Assembly (NCBI RefSeq): GCF_016755875.1 | Contig: NZ_BNED01000005.1 | Span: forward strand, 3,141,001-3,205,000 | Reading direction: 5' to 3' | DNA length: 64,000 nucleotides | Origin: Streptomyces spororaveus | GTDB taxonomy: Bacteria; Actinomycetota; Actinomycetes; Streptomycetales; Streptomycetaceae | In this document: positions 1 to 7,696 of the stretch, one piece after another | Layout of the letters: every line of letters begins with the position of its first letter | How positions within the stretch are numbered: the stretch's first letter is position 1 | The notes under the pieces: model-generated | The model's database searches: none | Told to the model about the DNA's origin: nothing | The model's input: the letters and a program-made list of their open reading frames with translations, nothing else | Program-made: the position numbers and the translations under genes

Positions 1-345
1 GCGCGGGAGCCGTCCCGGCAGGACGACGTCAGCGCCCTGCACGAGGCCGTCGACCGCACGCTGCGCGAACGGGTCGACGAGGCCGTCGCCGCCGGGCTCC
101 TGCCGCCGTCCGCGACGGGTGAGTCCCTCACCGCCTCCCTGGGGGCCCTCTACGCCGACGCCTTCGGTCGCGCCGGGGCGGGCGACCTGCGCCGCTGGCT
201 CCTCGCCCGGCTGCGGCCCGTTCCCGACCCGCACACCGACCGCTACTGGCGCCTCCTGGCCGCGGTCAACGGCTGGCCCGCCTCGCCCACCCTCGCGCCC
301 GTCCACGCCTGGTTCACCACCGCCCTCGAAGGCGCGGCCCGATGA
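1..345 (+). CDS. C-terminal part of a probable MerR-type regulator (5' end outside window)
   Basis: The reading frame is open from base 1 to the TGA at 343-345, giving 114 residues with no start, so only the end of the protein is seen. The fragment is helical and Arg/Ala-rich and ends in a segment (DRYWRLLAAVNGWPA, then LAPVHAWFTTAL) that I associate with the C-terminal effector domain of Streptomyces MerR-like regulators; no DNA-binding motif is in view. The next gene starts inside its stop codon (ATGA), so the two are probably co-translated. The family assignment is tentative. Confidence 0.5.
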   Translation, partial: AREPSRQDDVSALHEAVDRTLRERVDEAVAAGLLPPSATGESLTASLGALYADAFGRAGAGDLRRWLLARLRPVPDPHTDRYWRLLAAVNGWPASPTLAPVHAWFTTALEGAAR

Positions 346-698
346 GGGCGCGCGAACTGCGGTTCGGCCTGTACGCGGACGAGCAGGGGCTGGCCTGGGT
401 CGACCGGCTCGTCGACGCCGCGGTGGAACCCCGGTGCGCCCGGATCGTCGGCCGGGACATCGCGGACACCATGCCGGGAGGCGAGCTGCCGACGGCCGGC
501 ATGTACGACTTCCTCGCGGAACAGTGGGCCCTGGAAAACCCCGGCCGCCCCTGCGGTACCCGCCGGCCGGTCGAGCTCCGCGTCCGCCTGACGTGCTCCC
601 TGCGCACCTGGCGCTCGATCCGCGGAACAGTGATCAGAACCCTCTGCCCCGAGGGCTCGGCCCCCCACACCTGCCACGTCCCCTGGATGGCCCGCTGA
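342..698 (+). CDS. Small protein of unknown function coupled to the upstream regulator
   Basis: This 118-residue protein starts with an ATG that overlaps the upstream stop by four bases, a translational-coupling arrangement. It has no signal peptide or membrane segment. Three cysteines lie in the second half (PGRPCGTRR, RLTCSLR, TLCPEG) and a fourth near the end (HTCHVPW), which could be a metal site but match no motif I know. Codon use is typical of the neighbours. I do not recognise the family. A role tied to the upstream regulator is inferred only from the overlap. Confidence 0.6.
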   Translation: MRARELRFGLYADEQGLAWVDRLVDAAVEPRCARIVGRDIADTMPGGELPTAGMYDFLAEQWALENPGRPCGTRRPVELRVRLTCSLRTWRSIRGTVIRTLCPEGSAPHTCHVPWMAR

Positions 699-749
699 CC
701 GGCCGCACGAACGCACACCGACAGGGCCGACGCGCCGCACAATGGACGG

Positions 750-1658
750 GTGAACCGTCCCCCGAGCCTTGACGCCCGTCTGGAGCCGCGTCCGCCTTCG
801 CCGTTGCAGGAGGTCCGCGACGAGCGGTTCGCGGCGCGGGGCGTGCGGCTCCTGCTCAAGCGGGACGACCTCGTCCATCCCGAGCTGCCCGGCAACAAGT
901 GGCGCAAGCTCGCGCCCAACCTGCGTGCCGCCCTGGAGGGCGGTCACGACCGGCTGGTCACCTTCGGCGGGGCGTACTCGAACCACCTGCGGGCCACCGC
1001 CGCCGCCGGGCGGCTGCTCGGGCTGCGGACGGTGGGCATCGTGCGCGGGGACGAGCTCGCCGGGCGGCCCCTGAACGACTCCCTCGCCCGGTGCGCCGCC
1101 GACGGGATGCGGCTGCACTTCGTGTCCCGGTCGGACTACCGCCGCAAGGCCGAGCCGCGGGAGCTGGCCCGCCTGGTGGACTCGGCGGGCGCGGGCGGCG
1201 CGTACGTGGTCCCCGAGGGCGGCAGCAACGCCCTGGCCCTGCACGGCTGCGCCGAGCTCGGCCGGGAGCTGCGCGGCGCCGCCGACGTGGTGGCGGTCGC
1301 CTGCGGCACCGGCGGGACGCTGGCGGGCCTCGCGGCCGGGCTGGCCCCCGGGCAGCGGGCGCTCGGGGTTCCGGTGCTGGCGGGCGGTTTCCTGGCCGCG
1401 GAGATACGTTCCCTCCAGGCGGCCGCCTTCGGGGGCCCGGCAGGCTCCTGGACCCTGGCCGAGGACTTCCACCACGGGGGCTACGCCCGGGTCCCCGACG
1501 CGCTGGAGGCCTTCGCCGCCGACTTCGGGTCCCGCCACGGCCTCCCGGTGGAGCGGATCTACGTCGCCAAGCTGCTCTGGGCCCTGGCCGAACTCACCGC
1601 GTCCGGCGCCTTCCCGCGCGGTACGGCCCTCGCCGCGGTGGTCACCGGCCGGCCCTGA
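750..1658 (+). CDS. PLP-dependent ACC deaminase / D-cysteine desulfhydrase family enzyme
   Basis: The 302-residue protein belongs to the fold-type II PLP enzymes that deaminate 1-aminocyclopropane-1-carboxylate or split D-cysteine. The PLP lysine is in GNKWRKL near residue 50, followed by the glycine-rich FGGAYSNHLRA stretch, and the phosphate-binding loop is CGTGGTLAG. Length fits the family. It starts with GTG at 750; CACAAT lies 6 nt upstream and there is no ribosome binding site, so the mRNA may be leaderless. Sequence alone does not separate the two activities. It converges with the antiporter gene with only 6 bp between stops. Confidence 0.85.
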   Translation: MNRPPSLDARLEPRPPSPLQEVRDERFAARGVRLLLKRDDLVHPELPGNKWRKLAPNLRAALEGGHDRLVTFGGAYSNHLRATAAAGRLLGLRTVGIVRGDELAGRPLNDSLARCAADGMRLHFVSRSDYRRKAEPRELARLVDSAGAGGAYVVPEGGSNALALHGCAELGRELRGAADVVAVACGTGGTLAGLAAGLAPGQRALGVPVLAGGFLAAEIRSLQAAAFGGPAGSWTLAEDFHHGGYARVPDALEAFAADFGSRHGLPVERIYVAKLLWALAELTASGAFPRGTALAAVVTGRP

Positions 1659-1664
1659 CCGCGC

Positions 1665-3245
1665 TCAGGTCTCCTCGCGGTAGGCCGCGGCCTCCTCCAG
1701 GTCCAGTCTGCGCAGCAGCGCCCGCAGCATCTCGTCGTCGATCCGCCGCTGGTCCCGCAGCGTCACGAAGACCTCCCGCTCGGCCGCGATCATCTCCCGC
1801 GCGAGCCGCCGGTAGATGTCGTCCGCCGACTCGCCCGTCTCCGGGTTGACCTCGCCCAGCCGCTCCCACACCGCGTTGCGCCGGCGCTCCATGACCGTCC
1901 GCAGCCGGTCCGCCAGCGGTGGCGGGAGCGTGCTGTTCTCCGGTTCCTCCAGCAGCTCCGCCAGCCTCTCCTCGGCCGCCCGCGAGGCCTCGCTCTGCGC
2001 CTGCGCCTCCGCGAGGGTCTCGGCCTGCACGTCCTTCGGCGGCAGCTTCAGCGCCCGGATCAGCGGCGGCAGCGTGAGCCCCTGCACCACCAGGGTCCCG
2101 ATGACCGTGGTGAAGGTCAGGAAGAGGATCAGGTTCCGGTACGGCACGTACACCGGCACGGAGAAGGCGATGGCCAGCGAGACCACGCCCCGCATCCCGG
2201 CCCATCCCACGATCACCGGGGCCTTCCAGTCGGTCTCCGGCTCCCGGTCCCGGATCCGCGGCGACATCCAGCGGGGCACGAAGGTCGCCGGGAAGACCCA
2301 GAGGAACCGGGCCACCACCACCGCGAGGAACACGGCGATCGCGTACCAGGCCGCGTGCAGGCCGTTGTACTCGCCCAGCCCCTTGAGGACCACCGGCAGC
2401 TGGAGCCCGATCAGCGCGAAGACCACCGACTCCAGCACGAAGGCGACCACCTTCCACACCGCCTCCTCCTGGAGCCGGGTGGCGAAGTCGACCTGCCAGT
2501 TGCGGTGCCCGAGGTACAGCGCGACCACGACCACCGCGAGTACCCCGGAGGCGTGGACCCGCTCGGCGGCCGCGTACGCCACGAAGGGGATCAGCAGCGA
2601 CAGGGTGTTCTGGAGCAGGGGCTCCTTCAGCCGTGTGCGCAGGTGGTGGATCGGCACCATGAGCACCAGGCCCACGGCGATGCCGCCGACCGAGGCCAGC
2701 AGGAACTCCCCGATCCCGCCCGCCCAGCCTGCGCTCACCCCGACCGCCGCCGCCAGCGCCACCTTGTACGCGGTGATCGCGGTGGCGTCGTTGACCAGGG
2801 ACTCGCCCTGCAGGATGGTCGTGATCCGGTTCGGCAGCCGCAGCTTGCGGGCGATCGCGGTGGCGGCGACGGCGTCGGGAGGCGCGATCACGGCGCCCAG
2901 CACCAGCGCCACCGGCACGGGGAGCCCCGGCACCAGCAGGTACGCCGCGTATCCGACGGCGAGGGTCGCGAAGAGCACGTAGCCCACCGACAGCATCGCG
3001 ATCGGCCGGGCGTTCGCGCGCAGGTCCAGGTACGAGCTGTCGACGGCGGCCGTGTACAGCAGCGGCGGGAGCAGCAGCGGCAGCACGATGTGCGGGTCGA
3101 GGGCGTACGCGGGCACCCCCGGGACGTACGCGGCCAGCAGGCCGGCGGCGACCAGCAGCAGCGGTGCGGGCACCGGGGTCCGGCGCGCCAGCCCGGCGAC
3201 GGCCGCGCTGCCGGCGACCAGGGCCACCAGCGGCAATACCTCCAT
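1665..3245 (-). CDS. Na+/H+ antiporter, CPA1 family
   Basis: The 526-residue protein is an inner-membrane cation/proton antiporter of the NhaP/NHE (CPA1) type. The first about 400 residues form roughly twelve hydrophobic segments, with the conserved pore motifs APPDAVAATAI and GESLVNDATAI (the Asp pairs that carry ions in this family). The last about 120 residues are a charged cytoplasmic tail rich in Glu and Arg, likely helical. It stands alone and diverges from the zinc-finger gene at 3458. Ion preference (Na+ or K+) cannot be read from the sequence. Confidence 0.92.
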   Translation of the reverse strand: MEVLPLVALVAGSAAVAGLARRTPVPAPLLLVAAGLLAAYVPGVPAYALDPHIVLPLLLPPLLYTAAVDSSYLDLRANARPIAMLSVGYVLFATLAVGYAAYLLVPGLPVPVALVLGAVIAPPDAVAATAIARKLRLPNRITTILQGESLVNDATAITAYKVALAAAVGVSAGWAGGIGEFLLASVGGIAVGLVLMVPIHHLRTRLKEPLLQNTLSLLIPFVAYAAAERVHASGVLAVVVVALYLGHRNWQVDFATRLQEEAVWKVVAFVLESVVFALIGLQLPVVLKGLGEYNGLHAAWYAIAVFLAVVVARFLWVFPATFVPRWMSPRIRDREPETDWKAPVIVGWAGMRGVVSLAIAFSVPVYVPYRNLILFLTFTTVIGTLVVQGLTLPPLIRALKLPPKDVQAETLAEAQAQSEASRAAEERLAELLEEPENSTLPPPLADRLRTVMERRRNAVWERLGEVNPETGESADDIYRRLAREMIAAEREVFVTLRDQRRIDDEMLRALLRRLDLEEAAAYREET

Positions 3246-3457
3246 CGAAGATCCACCTCAATCGTCGGCCGCTCGCCCCGAACGCGCGGGCTTGGCCGAG
3301 GAGATCCCCATGACTCGCACGGCGGGAACGTATTCTGTACGAGATCAAGCTCCGGTCAAAGCGTGACGCAACGACACTCCGCTGCATCGCGGCTCCGGCC
3401 CGTGCGCGCGGTTCACCCCGAGACTGAGGGCCGGGGTTCCGGTACAAGGAGAATGCG

Positions 3458-3718
3458 ATGAGCGAGTGCACCCACGTTGCCGAACTGCCGCGCCCCGAAC
3501 CGGTGCCCTCCCACCACACCTGCCCCGAGTGCCTGGCCCTCGGCAGCCACCCCGTGCAGCTGCGGATGTGCCTGTGGTGCGGGCACGTGGCCTGCTGCGA
3601 TTCCTCGCCGCACCGGCACGCCACGGCTCACCACCAGGAGACCGGCCATCCGGTGATGCGGAGCTTCGAACCGGGTGAGACGTGGCGCTGGTGTTTTGTC
3701 GACGGTTCGATCGTCTGA
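3458..3718 (+). CDS. UBP-type zinc finger protein
   Basis: The 86-residue protein is almost entirely a UBP-type zinc finger (ZnF-UBP). The metal ligands are visible in order: CTH near the N terminus, CPEC, CLWCGHVACC, then H-x-H and HHQETGH. In eukaryotes this fold binds free ubiquitin C termini; actinobacteria carry stand-alone copies whose partner is unknown, and some are linked to cation exchangers, as here with the divergent antiporter. ATG at 3458 follows the purine-rich AAGGAGAA at 3447-3454, a good ribosome binding site. Confidence 0.9.
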   Translation: MSECTHVAELPRPEPVPSHHTCPECLALGSHPVQLRMCLWCGHVACCDSSPHRHATAHHQETGHPVMRSFEPGETWRWCFVDGSIV

Positions 3719-3728
3719 AGACGGGTAG
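3705..3728 (+). promoter_or_regulatory. Possible SigB/SigH-type promoter upstream of prsH-sigH
   Basis: GTTC at 3705-3708 and GGGTAG at 3723-3728 are 14 bp apart, close to the GnnT-N14-16-GGGTAy pattern of Streptomyces SigB-like sigma factors. It overlaps the end of the zinc-finger gene and lies about 195 bp upstream of prsH. Autoregulation of the sigH operon is known in S. coelicolor; that this is the equivalent promoter is inference. Confidence 0.4.
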
Positions 3729-3923
3729 TTCAACCCTCCGCCGGTTCCCCTGATTTGGGCCCCGCAGACCCCTAGCCACTGTGCGTACCCATGGGCTTAC
3801 CATCAGTCACTGGCTCGCAGGCGGGGTGCTCTGAGTGGGCACCAAGAGGGGTGCCGCGACACGATCGCCCGGATCGCGATAGCGTCACCGGCGAACAGAG
3901 CTCGTACCACCTTGGAGGTGAGG

Positions 3924-4337
3924 GTGTCCCAGATCGCAGGCGAGCCCGGGACTCAGGACTTCGTGGAAGTCCGGCTGCCCGCTGCGGGTGCCTACCTGTC
4001 GGTGCTGCGGACGGCCACGGCCGGTCTCGCGGCACGTTTGGACTTCACCCTCGACGAGATCGAGGACCTCCGCATCGCGGTGGACGAGGCCTGCGCGATC
4101 CTGCTCCAGCAGGCCGTGCCGGGCTCCGTCCTCAGTTGCGTGTTCCGGCTGATCGACGATTCGCTGGAGGTGACCGTCTCGGCGCCGACCACCGACGGGC
4201 GCGCACCGGAGCGTGACACGTTCGCGTGGACGGTCCTGTCGGCGCTGGCCGGCAAGGTCGAGGCCACGGTCGAGGAGAACCGGACGGTGAGCATCAGCCT
4301 CTACAAACAACGCGGCGCGGGACCAGGCCCGGCGTGA
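3924..4337 (+). CDS. prsH: Anti-sigma factor of SigH (RsbW-like ATP-binding protein)
   Basis: The 137-residue protein has a single GHKL/HATPase fold of the RsbW/SpoIIAB type; the N-box helix reads DEIEDLRIAVDEACAILL. It should bind and silence the sigma factor encoded next (SigH), as its S. coelicolor counterpart (PrsH/UshX/RshA) does. I chose GTG at 3924 because GGAGG ends 5 nt before it; a TTG at 3912 is also in frame but overlaps that site. Its stop overlaps the SigH start (GTGA), so the pair is translationally coupled. Confidence 0.88.
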   Translation: MSQIAGEPGTQDFVEVRLPAAGAYLSVLRTATAGLAARLDFTLDEIEDLRIAVDEACAILLQQAVPGSVLSCVFRLIDDSLEVTVSAPTTDGRAPERDTFAWTVLSALAGKVEATVEENRTVSISLYKQRGAGPGPA

Positions 4338-5404
4338 GCGGCGGGGAGATCCCGGTGCGGGGCGGGGATCGGCCCCGGGTACGGCACGAGGTCGACGGCG
4401 GCATCCCGGAGCAGCAGCACGCCCGGCCGCACCCGGCTGACGCGGATGCGGAAGACGGCTTTTTGGACTCGGCGGAGCGACGGGCGGGCCCTATGAGCGA
4501 GAACCAGCAGGAACAACCACGACCGGACCGGCCGACCGGGACGGGTGCCGAGGCCTCGGCCCCCGTGGCACCCCCGGCACCGGGGGCACCCCCGGTGCCG
4601 CCGGTACCCCCGGTGCCGGTGTTCACGGCGAGCCCGGCGCTGCCGGATCCGCGTGACCGCAGCGGGGCCCGGGCCCTGTTCATCGAACTGCGGGCACTGC
4701 CCGACGGGTCGGTGGAGAAGGCCGAGCTGCGCAACCGGCTGGTACGGATGCACCTGCCGCTGGTGGAGCACCTGGCACGGCGCTTCCGCAACCGCGGTGA
4801 GCCGCTCGACGACCTGACCCAGGTCGCGACGATCGGCCTCATCAAGTCGGTGGACCGGTTCGACCCGGACCGCGGGGTCGAGTTCTCCACGTACGCCACG
4901 CCCACGGTGGTCGGCGAGATCAAGCGCCACTTCCGCGACAAGGGCTGGGCGGTACGGGTGCCGCGTCGCCTGCAGGAGCTGCGGCTCTCGCTGACGACGG
5001 CCACGGCCGAACTGTCCCAGCAGCACGGCCGCTCCCCGACGGTGCACGAACTGGCCGAGCGGCTGGGGATCTCCGAGGAGGAGGTGCTGGAGGGGCTGGA
5101 ATCGGCCAATGCCTACAGCACGCTGTCCCTCGACGTCCCGGACACCGACGACGAGTCGCCGGCGGTCGCGGACACCCTGGGCGCGGAGGACGAGGCCCTG
5201 GAGGGCGTCGAGTACCGCGAGTCCCTCAAGCCGCTGCTGGAGGGCCTGCCGCCGCGGGAGAAGCGGATCCTGCTGCTGCGCTTCTTCGGCAACATGACCC
5301 AGTCGCAGATCGCCCAGGAAGTCGGCATCTCCCAGATGCACGTCTCCCGGCTGCTGGCCCGCACGCTGGCCCAGCTCCGCGACAAGCTCCTCGTCGAGGA
5401 GTAG
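4334..5404 (+). CDS. sigH: RNA polymerase sigma factor SigH (SigB/F/G subfamily)
   Basis: This is a stress/development sigma factor of the SigB-SigF-SigG type. After a disordered Pro/Gly/Val-rich N-terminal region of about 110 residues come sigma region 2 (MHLPLVEHLARRF, then DDLTQVATIGLIKSVDRFD), region 3 (VPRRLQELRL) and region 4 (REKRILLLRFFGNMTQSQIAQEVGISQMHVSRLL). I chose GTG at 4334, which overlaps the prsH stop and gives 356 residues. An in-frame ATG at 4493 gives a form lacking the first 53 residues; S. coelicolor SigH is also known in several sizes. Its activity is expected to be held by PrsH. Confidence 0.92.
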   Translation: MSGGEIPVRGGDRPRVRHEVDGGIPEQQHARPHPADADAEDGFLDSAERRAGPMSENQQEQPRPDRPTGTGAEASAPVAPPAPGAPPVPPVPPVPVFTASPALPDPRDRSGARALFIELRALPDGSVEKAELRNRLVRMHLPLVEHLARRFRNRGEPLDDLTQVATIGLIKSVDRFDPDRGVEFSTYATPTVVGEIKRHFRDKGWAVRVPRRLQELRLSLTTATAELSQQHGRSPTVHELAERLGISEEEVLEGLESANAYSTLSLDVPDTDDESPAVADTLGAEDEALEGVEYRESLKPLLEGLPPREKRILLLRFFGNMTQSQIAQEVGISQMHVSRLLARTLAQLRDKLLVEE

Positions 5405-5418
5405 GCGGGCGCGCGAAG

Positions 5419-5434
5419 AACCGGACGACCGGTT
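5419..5434. terminator. Short hairpin between convergent genes
   Basis: AACCGG-ACGA-CCGGTT forms a 6-bp stem just after the sigH stop and touches the stop of the opposing gene. It is a weak terminator candidate for either direction. Confidence 0.4.
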
Positions 5435-5894
5435 ATCGGGCCTGTTCCCCGGGCCCGATACCCAGAGCCTCGGTCGCCGTCGGATTCACCAGGAGCGCCA
5501 CGACGGCCACCGCGGCCACGGCCAGCGCCACGGCGGCGGCGATCATCGCACCGCCGGTGCTGTAGAGGGTCCAGGCCACCGGCAGCGCCATCAGCTGGGT
5601 GATCAGGGCCGGGCCGCGGCTCCAGCGGCGGCCCAGGCGCAGCCCGCGGGCCGCGATCAGCGGCAGCGCGGCGAGCGCGAGCAGGGTGATCCCGCCCGTC
5701 TCGGCCTGCTGCGGGGAGTCCGGGTCGCCGGCGATCCCCACGAACAGCATGTAGATCCCGAGGCCGGCCAGCGCCAGGCCCTCCAGGGCGGTGAGCGCGG
5801 CGGCCGCGGTCAGCCGGCCGGGCAGCGCGGTGGTCGGGACGGCGGTCGGGTCCGCGGCGGGGGCGGCGGCATTCGCGGGCTGCTTCTTACTCAC
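5433..5894 (-). CDS. Small membrane protein of unknown function
   Basis: The 153-residue protein has a polar Ala/Pro-rich N terminus of about 30 residues and then about four hydrophobic segments: LTALEGLALAGLGIYMLFVG, ITLLALAALPLIAARG, LITQLMALPVAWTLYS and AVALAVAAVAVVALLV. It ends in a short polar tail. The start is taken as GTG at 5894 (MSKKQP...); the adjacent GGAG is unusually close, so the start is uncertain. It is conserved beside sigH in Streptomyces as far as I recall. No function can be assigned. Confidence 0.7.
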   Translation of the reverse strand: MSKKQPANAAAPAADPTAVPTTALPGRLTAAAALTALEGLALAGLGIYMLFVGIAGDPDSPQQAETGGITLLALAALPLIAARGLRLGRRWSRGPALITQLMALPVAWTLYSTGGAMIAAAVALAVAAVAVVALLVNPTATEALGIGPGEQAR

Positions 5895-5965
5895 TCCAGC
5901 AGGGTAGCGGCGGGCCCCGGACCGCGGAGGGGACGGGCAGTAGGGTCGGCGTCCGGAGGGGTGGG

Positions 5966-5971
5966 TAGTCT
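5966..5971 (+). promoter_or_regulatory. -10 box of a probable leaderless promoter
   Basis: TAGTCT ends 7 nt before the ATG at 5979, and no ribosome binding site is properly spaced for that ATG. This is the usual layout of a leaderless Streptomyces gene. Confidence 0.5.
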
Positions 5972-5978
5972 GGCGCTC

Positions 5979-6944
5979 ATGCGTGCACTTCTCGTGGCCA
6001 ACCCAGCAGCGACGACCACCAGTGCGCGCACGCGCGATGTCCTGACCCATGCCCTGGCCAGCGAGATGAAGCTGGAGGCGGTCACCACCGAGTACCGCGG
6101 GCACGCCCGGGACCTGGGACGCAAGGCCGCCCACGAGGGCCTCGACCTCGTCGTCGCCCTCGGCGGCGACGGCACGGTCAACGAAGTGGTCAACGGGCTC
6201 CTGCACAACGGGCCCGATCCGGAGCGGCTGCCGCGGCTGGCGGTGGTCCCCGGCGGCTCCACCAATGTGTTCGCGCGCGCCCTGGGACTGCCCAACGACG
6301 CGGTCGAGGCGACCGGCGCCCTGCTGGACGCGCTGCGGGAGCAGCGCGAGCGGACGGTGGGCCTGGGTCTGGCGGCCGGTACCCCGGGCACGGAGGACGA
6401 GTCGGTCCCGGCCCGCTGGTTCACCTTCTGCGCGGGCTTCGGCTTCGACGCGGGTGTGGTGGGCCGGGTGGAGCAGCAGCGCGAGCGCGGCAAGCGTTCG
6501 ACGCACGCCCTGTATGTGCGACAGCTGATGCGCCAGTTCTGGGAGGAGCCGAACCGGCACCACGGCACGGTCACGCTGGAGCGCCCCGGAGCCGACCCGG
6601 TGACGGATCTGGTGCTGTCCATAGTGTGCAATACGTCACCGTGGACGTATCTGGGCAATCGCCCCCTTTATGCCTCTCCCGAAGCCTCGTTCGATACTGC
6701 GCTTGACGTATTGGCGCTGGACCGTTTGTCAACTCCGGCGGTCGCGCGGTACGCGACACAGCTCCTGACCTCCACTCCTGAGCGGGGTCCACACGGCAAG
6801 CACGCGGTGTCTCTGCACGATCTGACCGACTTCACCTTGCATTCGAAGGTTCCGCTTCCGTTCCAGATGGACGGCGATCACCTCGGACTGCGGACCAGCG
6901 TTCGGTTCACAGGCGTACGCCGGGCACTGCGTGTGATTGTGTGA
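5979..6944 (+). CDS. Diacylglycerol kinase-family lipid kinase
   Basis: The 321-residue protein has the diacylglycerol/sphingosine kinase catalytic domain: an N-terminal LLVANPAA strand, the nucleotide-binding GGDGTVNEVVNG loop near residue 66, and VPGGSTNVFARALG. The C-terminal half forms the second domain of this fold (CAGFGFDAGVV). It should phosphorylate a lipid or lipid-like substrate at the membrane face; the substrate is not readable. Base composition is less GC-rich over the last 300 bp (about 6600-6900), unlike its neighbours. I preferred ATG 5979 over GTG 5961 because of the -10 box at 5966. Confidence 0.87.
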   Translation: MRALLVANPAATTTSARTRDVLTHALASEMKLEAVTTEYRGHARDLGRKAAHEGLDLVVALGGDGTVNEVVNGLLHNGPDPERLPRLAVVPGGSTNVFARALGLPNDAVEATGALLDALREQRERTVGLGLAAGTPGTEDESVPARWFTFCAGFGFDAGVVGRVEQQRERGKRSTHALYVRQLMRQFWEEPNRHHGTVTLERPGADPVTDLVLSIVCNTSPWTYLGNRPLYASPEASFDTALDVLALDRLSTPAVARYATQLLTSTPERGPHGKHAVSLHDLTDFTLHSKVPLPFQMDGDHLGLRTSVRFTGVRRALRVIV

Positions 6945-7268
6945 GTAGAAGGGCCTCGGGGCCTTTCACTCGAACGTTTACACGCCGGTCCACCCTCGCG
7001 ATGTAGGGCTGTGACCTAGTAGACACCGACGAATCAAAAAAAACTTTCCGGAAGGGGTTGTATCCCCGTCCGAGGTTTGCGAATCTCTTCATGGCGATCG
7101 GGACAGCCCGCAACACCCGGCACCCACACAGACCGCCAGAACCCCTCCACGAATCTCTGACTGATCACCCGCGTGAAACCGGGCGGTCGCGCTTCCCTCA
7201 CGGGGGGATTCGTGAAAGCGTTCACATTCACAAGCAACCTGTTCGCAATACAAGGAGATGGAGCAGCC
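6945..7268 (+). other. Long regulatory leader region upstream of wblE, no gene seen
   Basis: This 324-bp gap has no convincing coding frame. An imperfect hairpin (AAGGGCC...GGGCCTT, about 6952-6969) follows the lipid-kinase stop and may terminate it. Further on are a run of eight A at 7036-7043, unusual at this GC content, a GGGG/CCCC hairpin at 7054-7067, and a relatively AT-rich stretch 7210-7255 that probably holds the wblE promoter. The ribosome binding site AAGGAG is at 7252-7257. Confidence 0.5.
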
Positions 7269-7526
7269 ATGGACTGGCGTCACAACGCCGTTTGTCGTGA
7301 GGAAGACCCGGAACTCTTCTTCCCCATCGGCAACACCGGTCCTGCGCTGCTGCAGATCGAGGAAGCCAAGGCCGTCTGCCGCCGCTGCCCCGTCATGGAG
7401 CAGTGCCTGCAGTGGGCGCTCGAGTCCGGTCAGGACTCCGGCGTCTGGGGCGGTCTCAGCGAGGACGAGCGCCGCGCCATGAAGCGCCGCGCCGCTCGCA
7501 ACCGGGCGCGCAACGCCAGCGCCTGA
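7269..7526 (+). CDS. wblE: WhiB-family iron-sulfur regulator WblE
   Basis: The 85-residue protein is a WhiB-like transcription factor that binds a 4Fe-4S cluster through four cysteines: C9 (AVCREE), then CRRCPVMEQC. The family G(V/I)WGG turn is GVWGGLSEDERR, followed by a basic C terminus (KRRAARNRARN) that contacts DNA or sigma factor. Sequence and position next to sigH match S. coelicolor WblE (SCO5240). ATG 7269 is 11 nt after AAGGAG. WhiB proteins often act with the principal sigma factor; the targets of WblE are not evident here. Confidence 0.93.
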   Translation: MDWRHNAVCREEDPELFFPIGNTGPALLQIEEAKAVCRRCPVMEQCLQWALESGQDSGVWGGLSEDERRAMKRRAARNRARNASA

Positions 7527-7590
7527 CAACGACTTTCGAGCCTCGACGCGCAGCGCGTAGTAACCGAATAAGCGCTCAGCACCGTGCTCT

Positions 7591-7625
7591 TGAGCCCCGG
7601 ACCGAATCCTTCGGTCCGGGGCTCA
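7591..7625. terminator. Strong bidirectional terminator
   Basis: A perfect 16-bp GC-rich stem (7591-7606 with 7610-7625, loop TCC) lies between the convergent wblE and histidine kinase genes and can stop both. Confidence 0.85.
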
Positions 7626-7696
7626 GTGCTTTCCGGGACACGGTCCGGGGCGCCCGGGTAGGGGCCGGACCGTCACGCTGAGTCACGACATCGCTG

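Noticed and set aside
1816..3461. Long open frames opposite the antiporter gene
   Set aside because: They are produced by high GC on the other strand; the translations are low complexity and match no family, whereas the minus strand encodes a clear antiporter.
7047..7077. GGAAG...GTT upstream of wblE as a SigR promoter
   Set aside because: The -35 lacks the final T and the spacing of about 20 bp is outside the SigR range.
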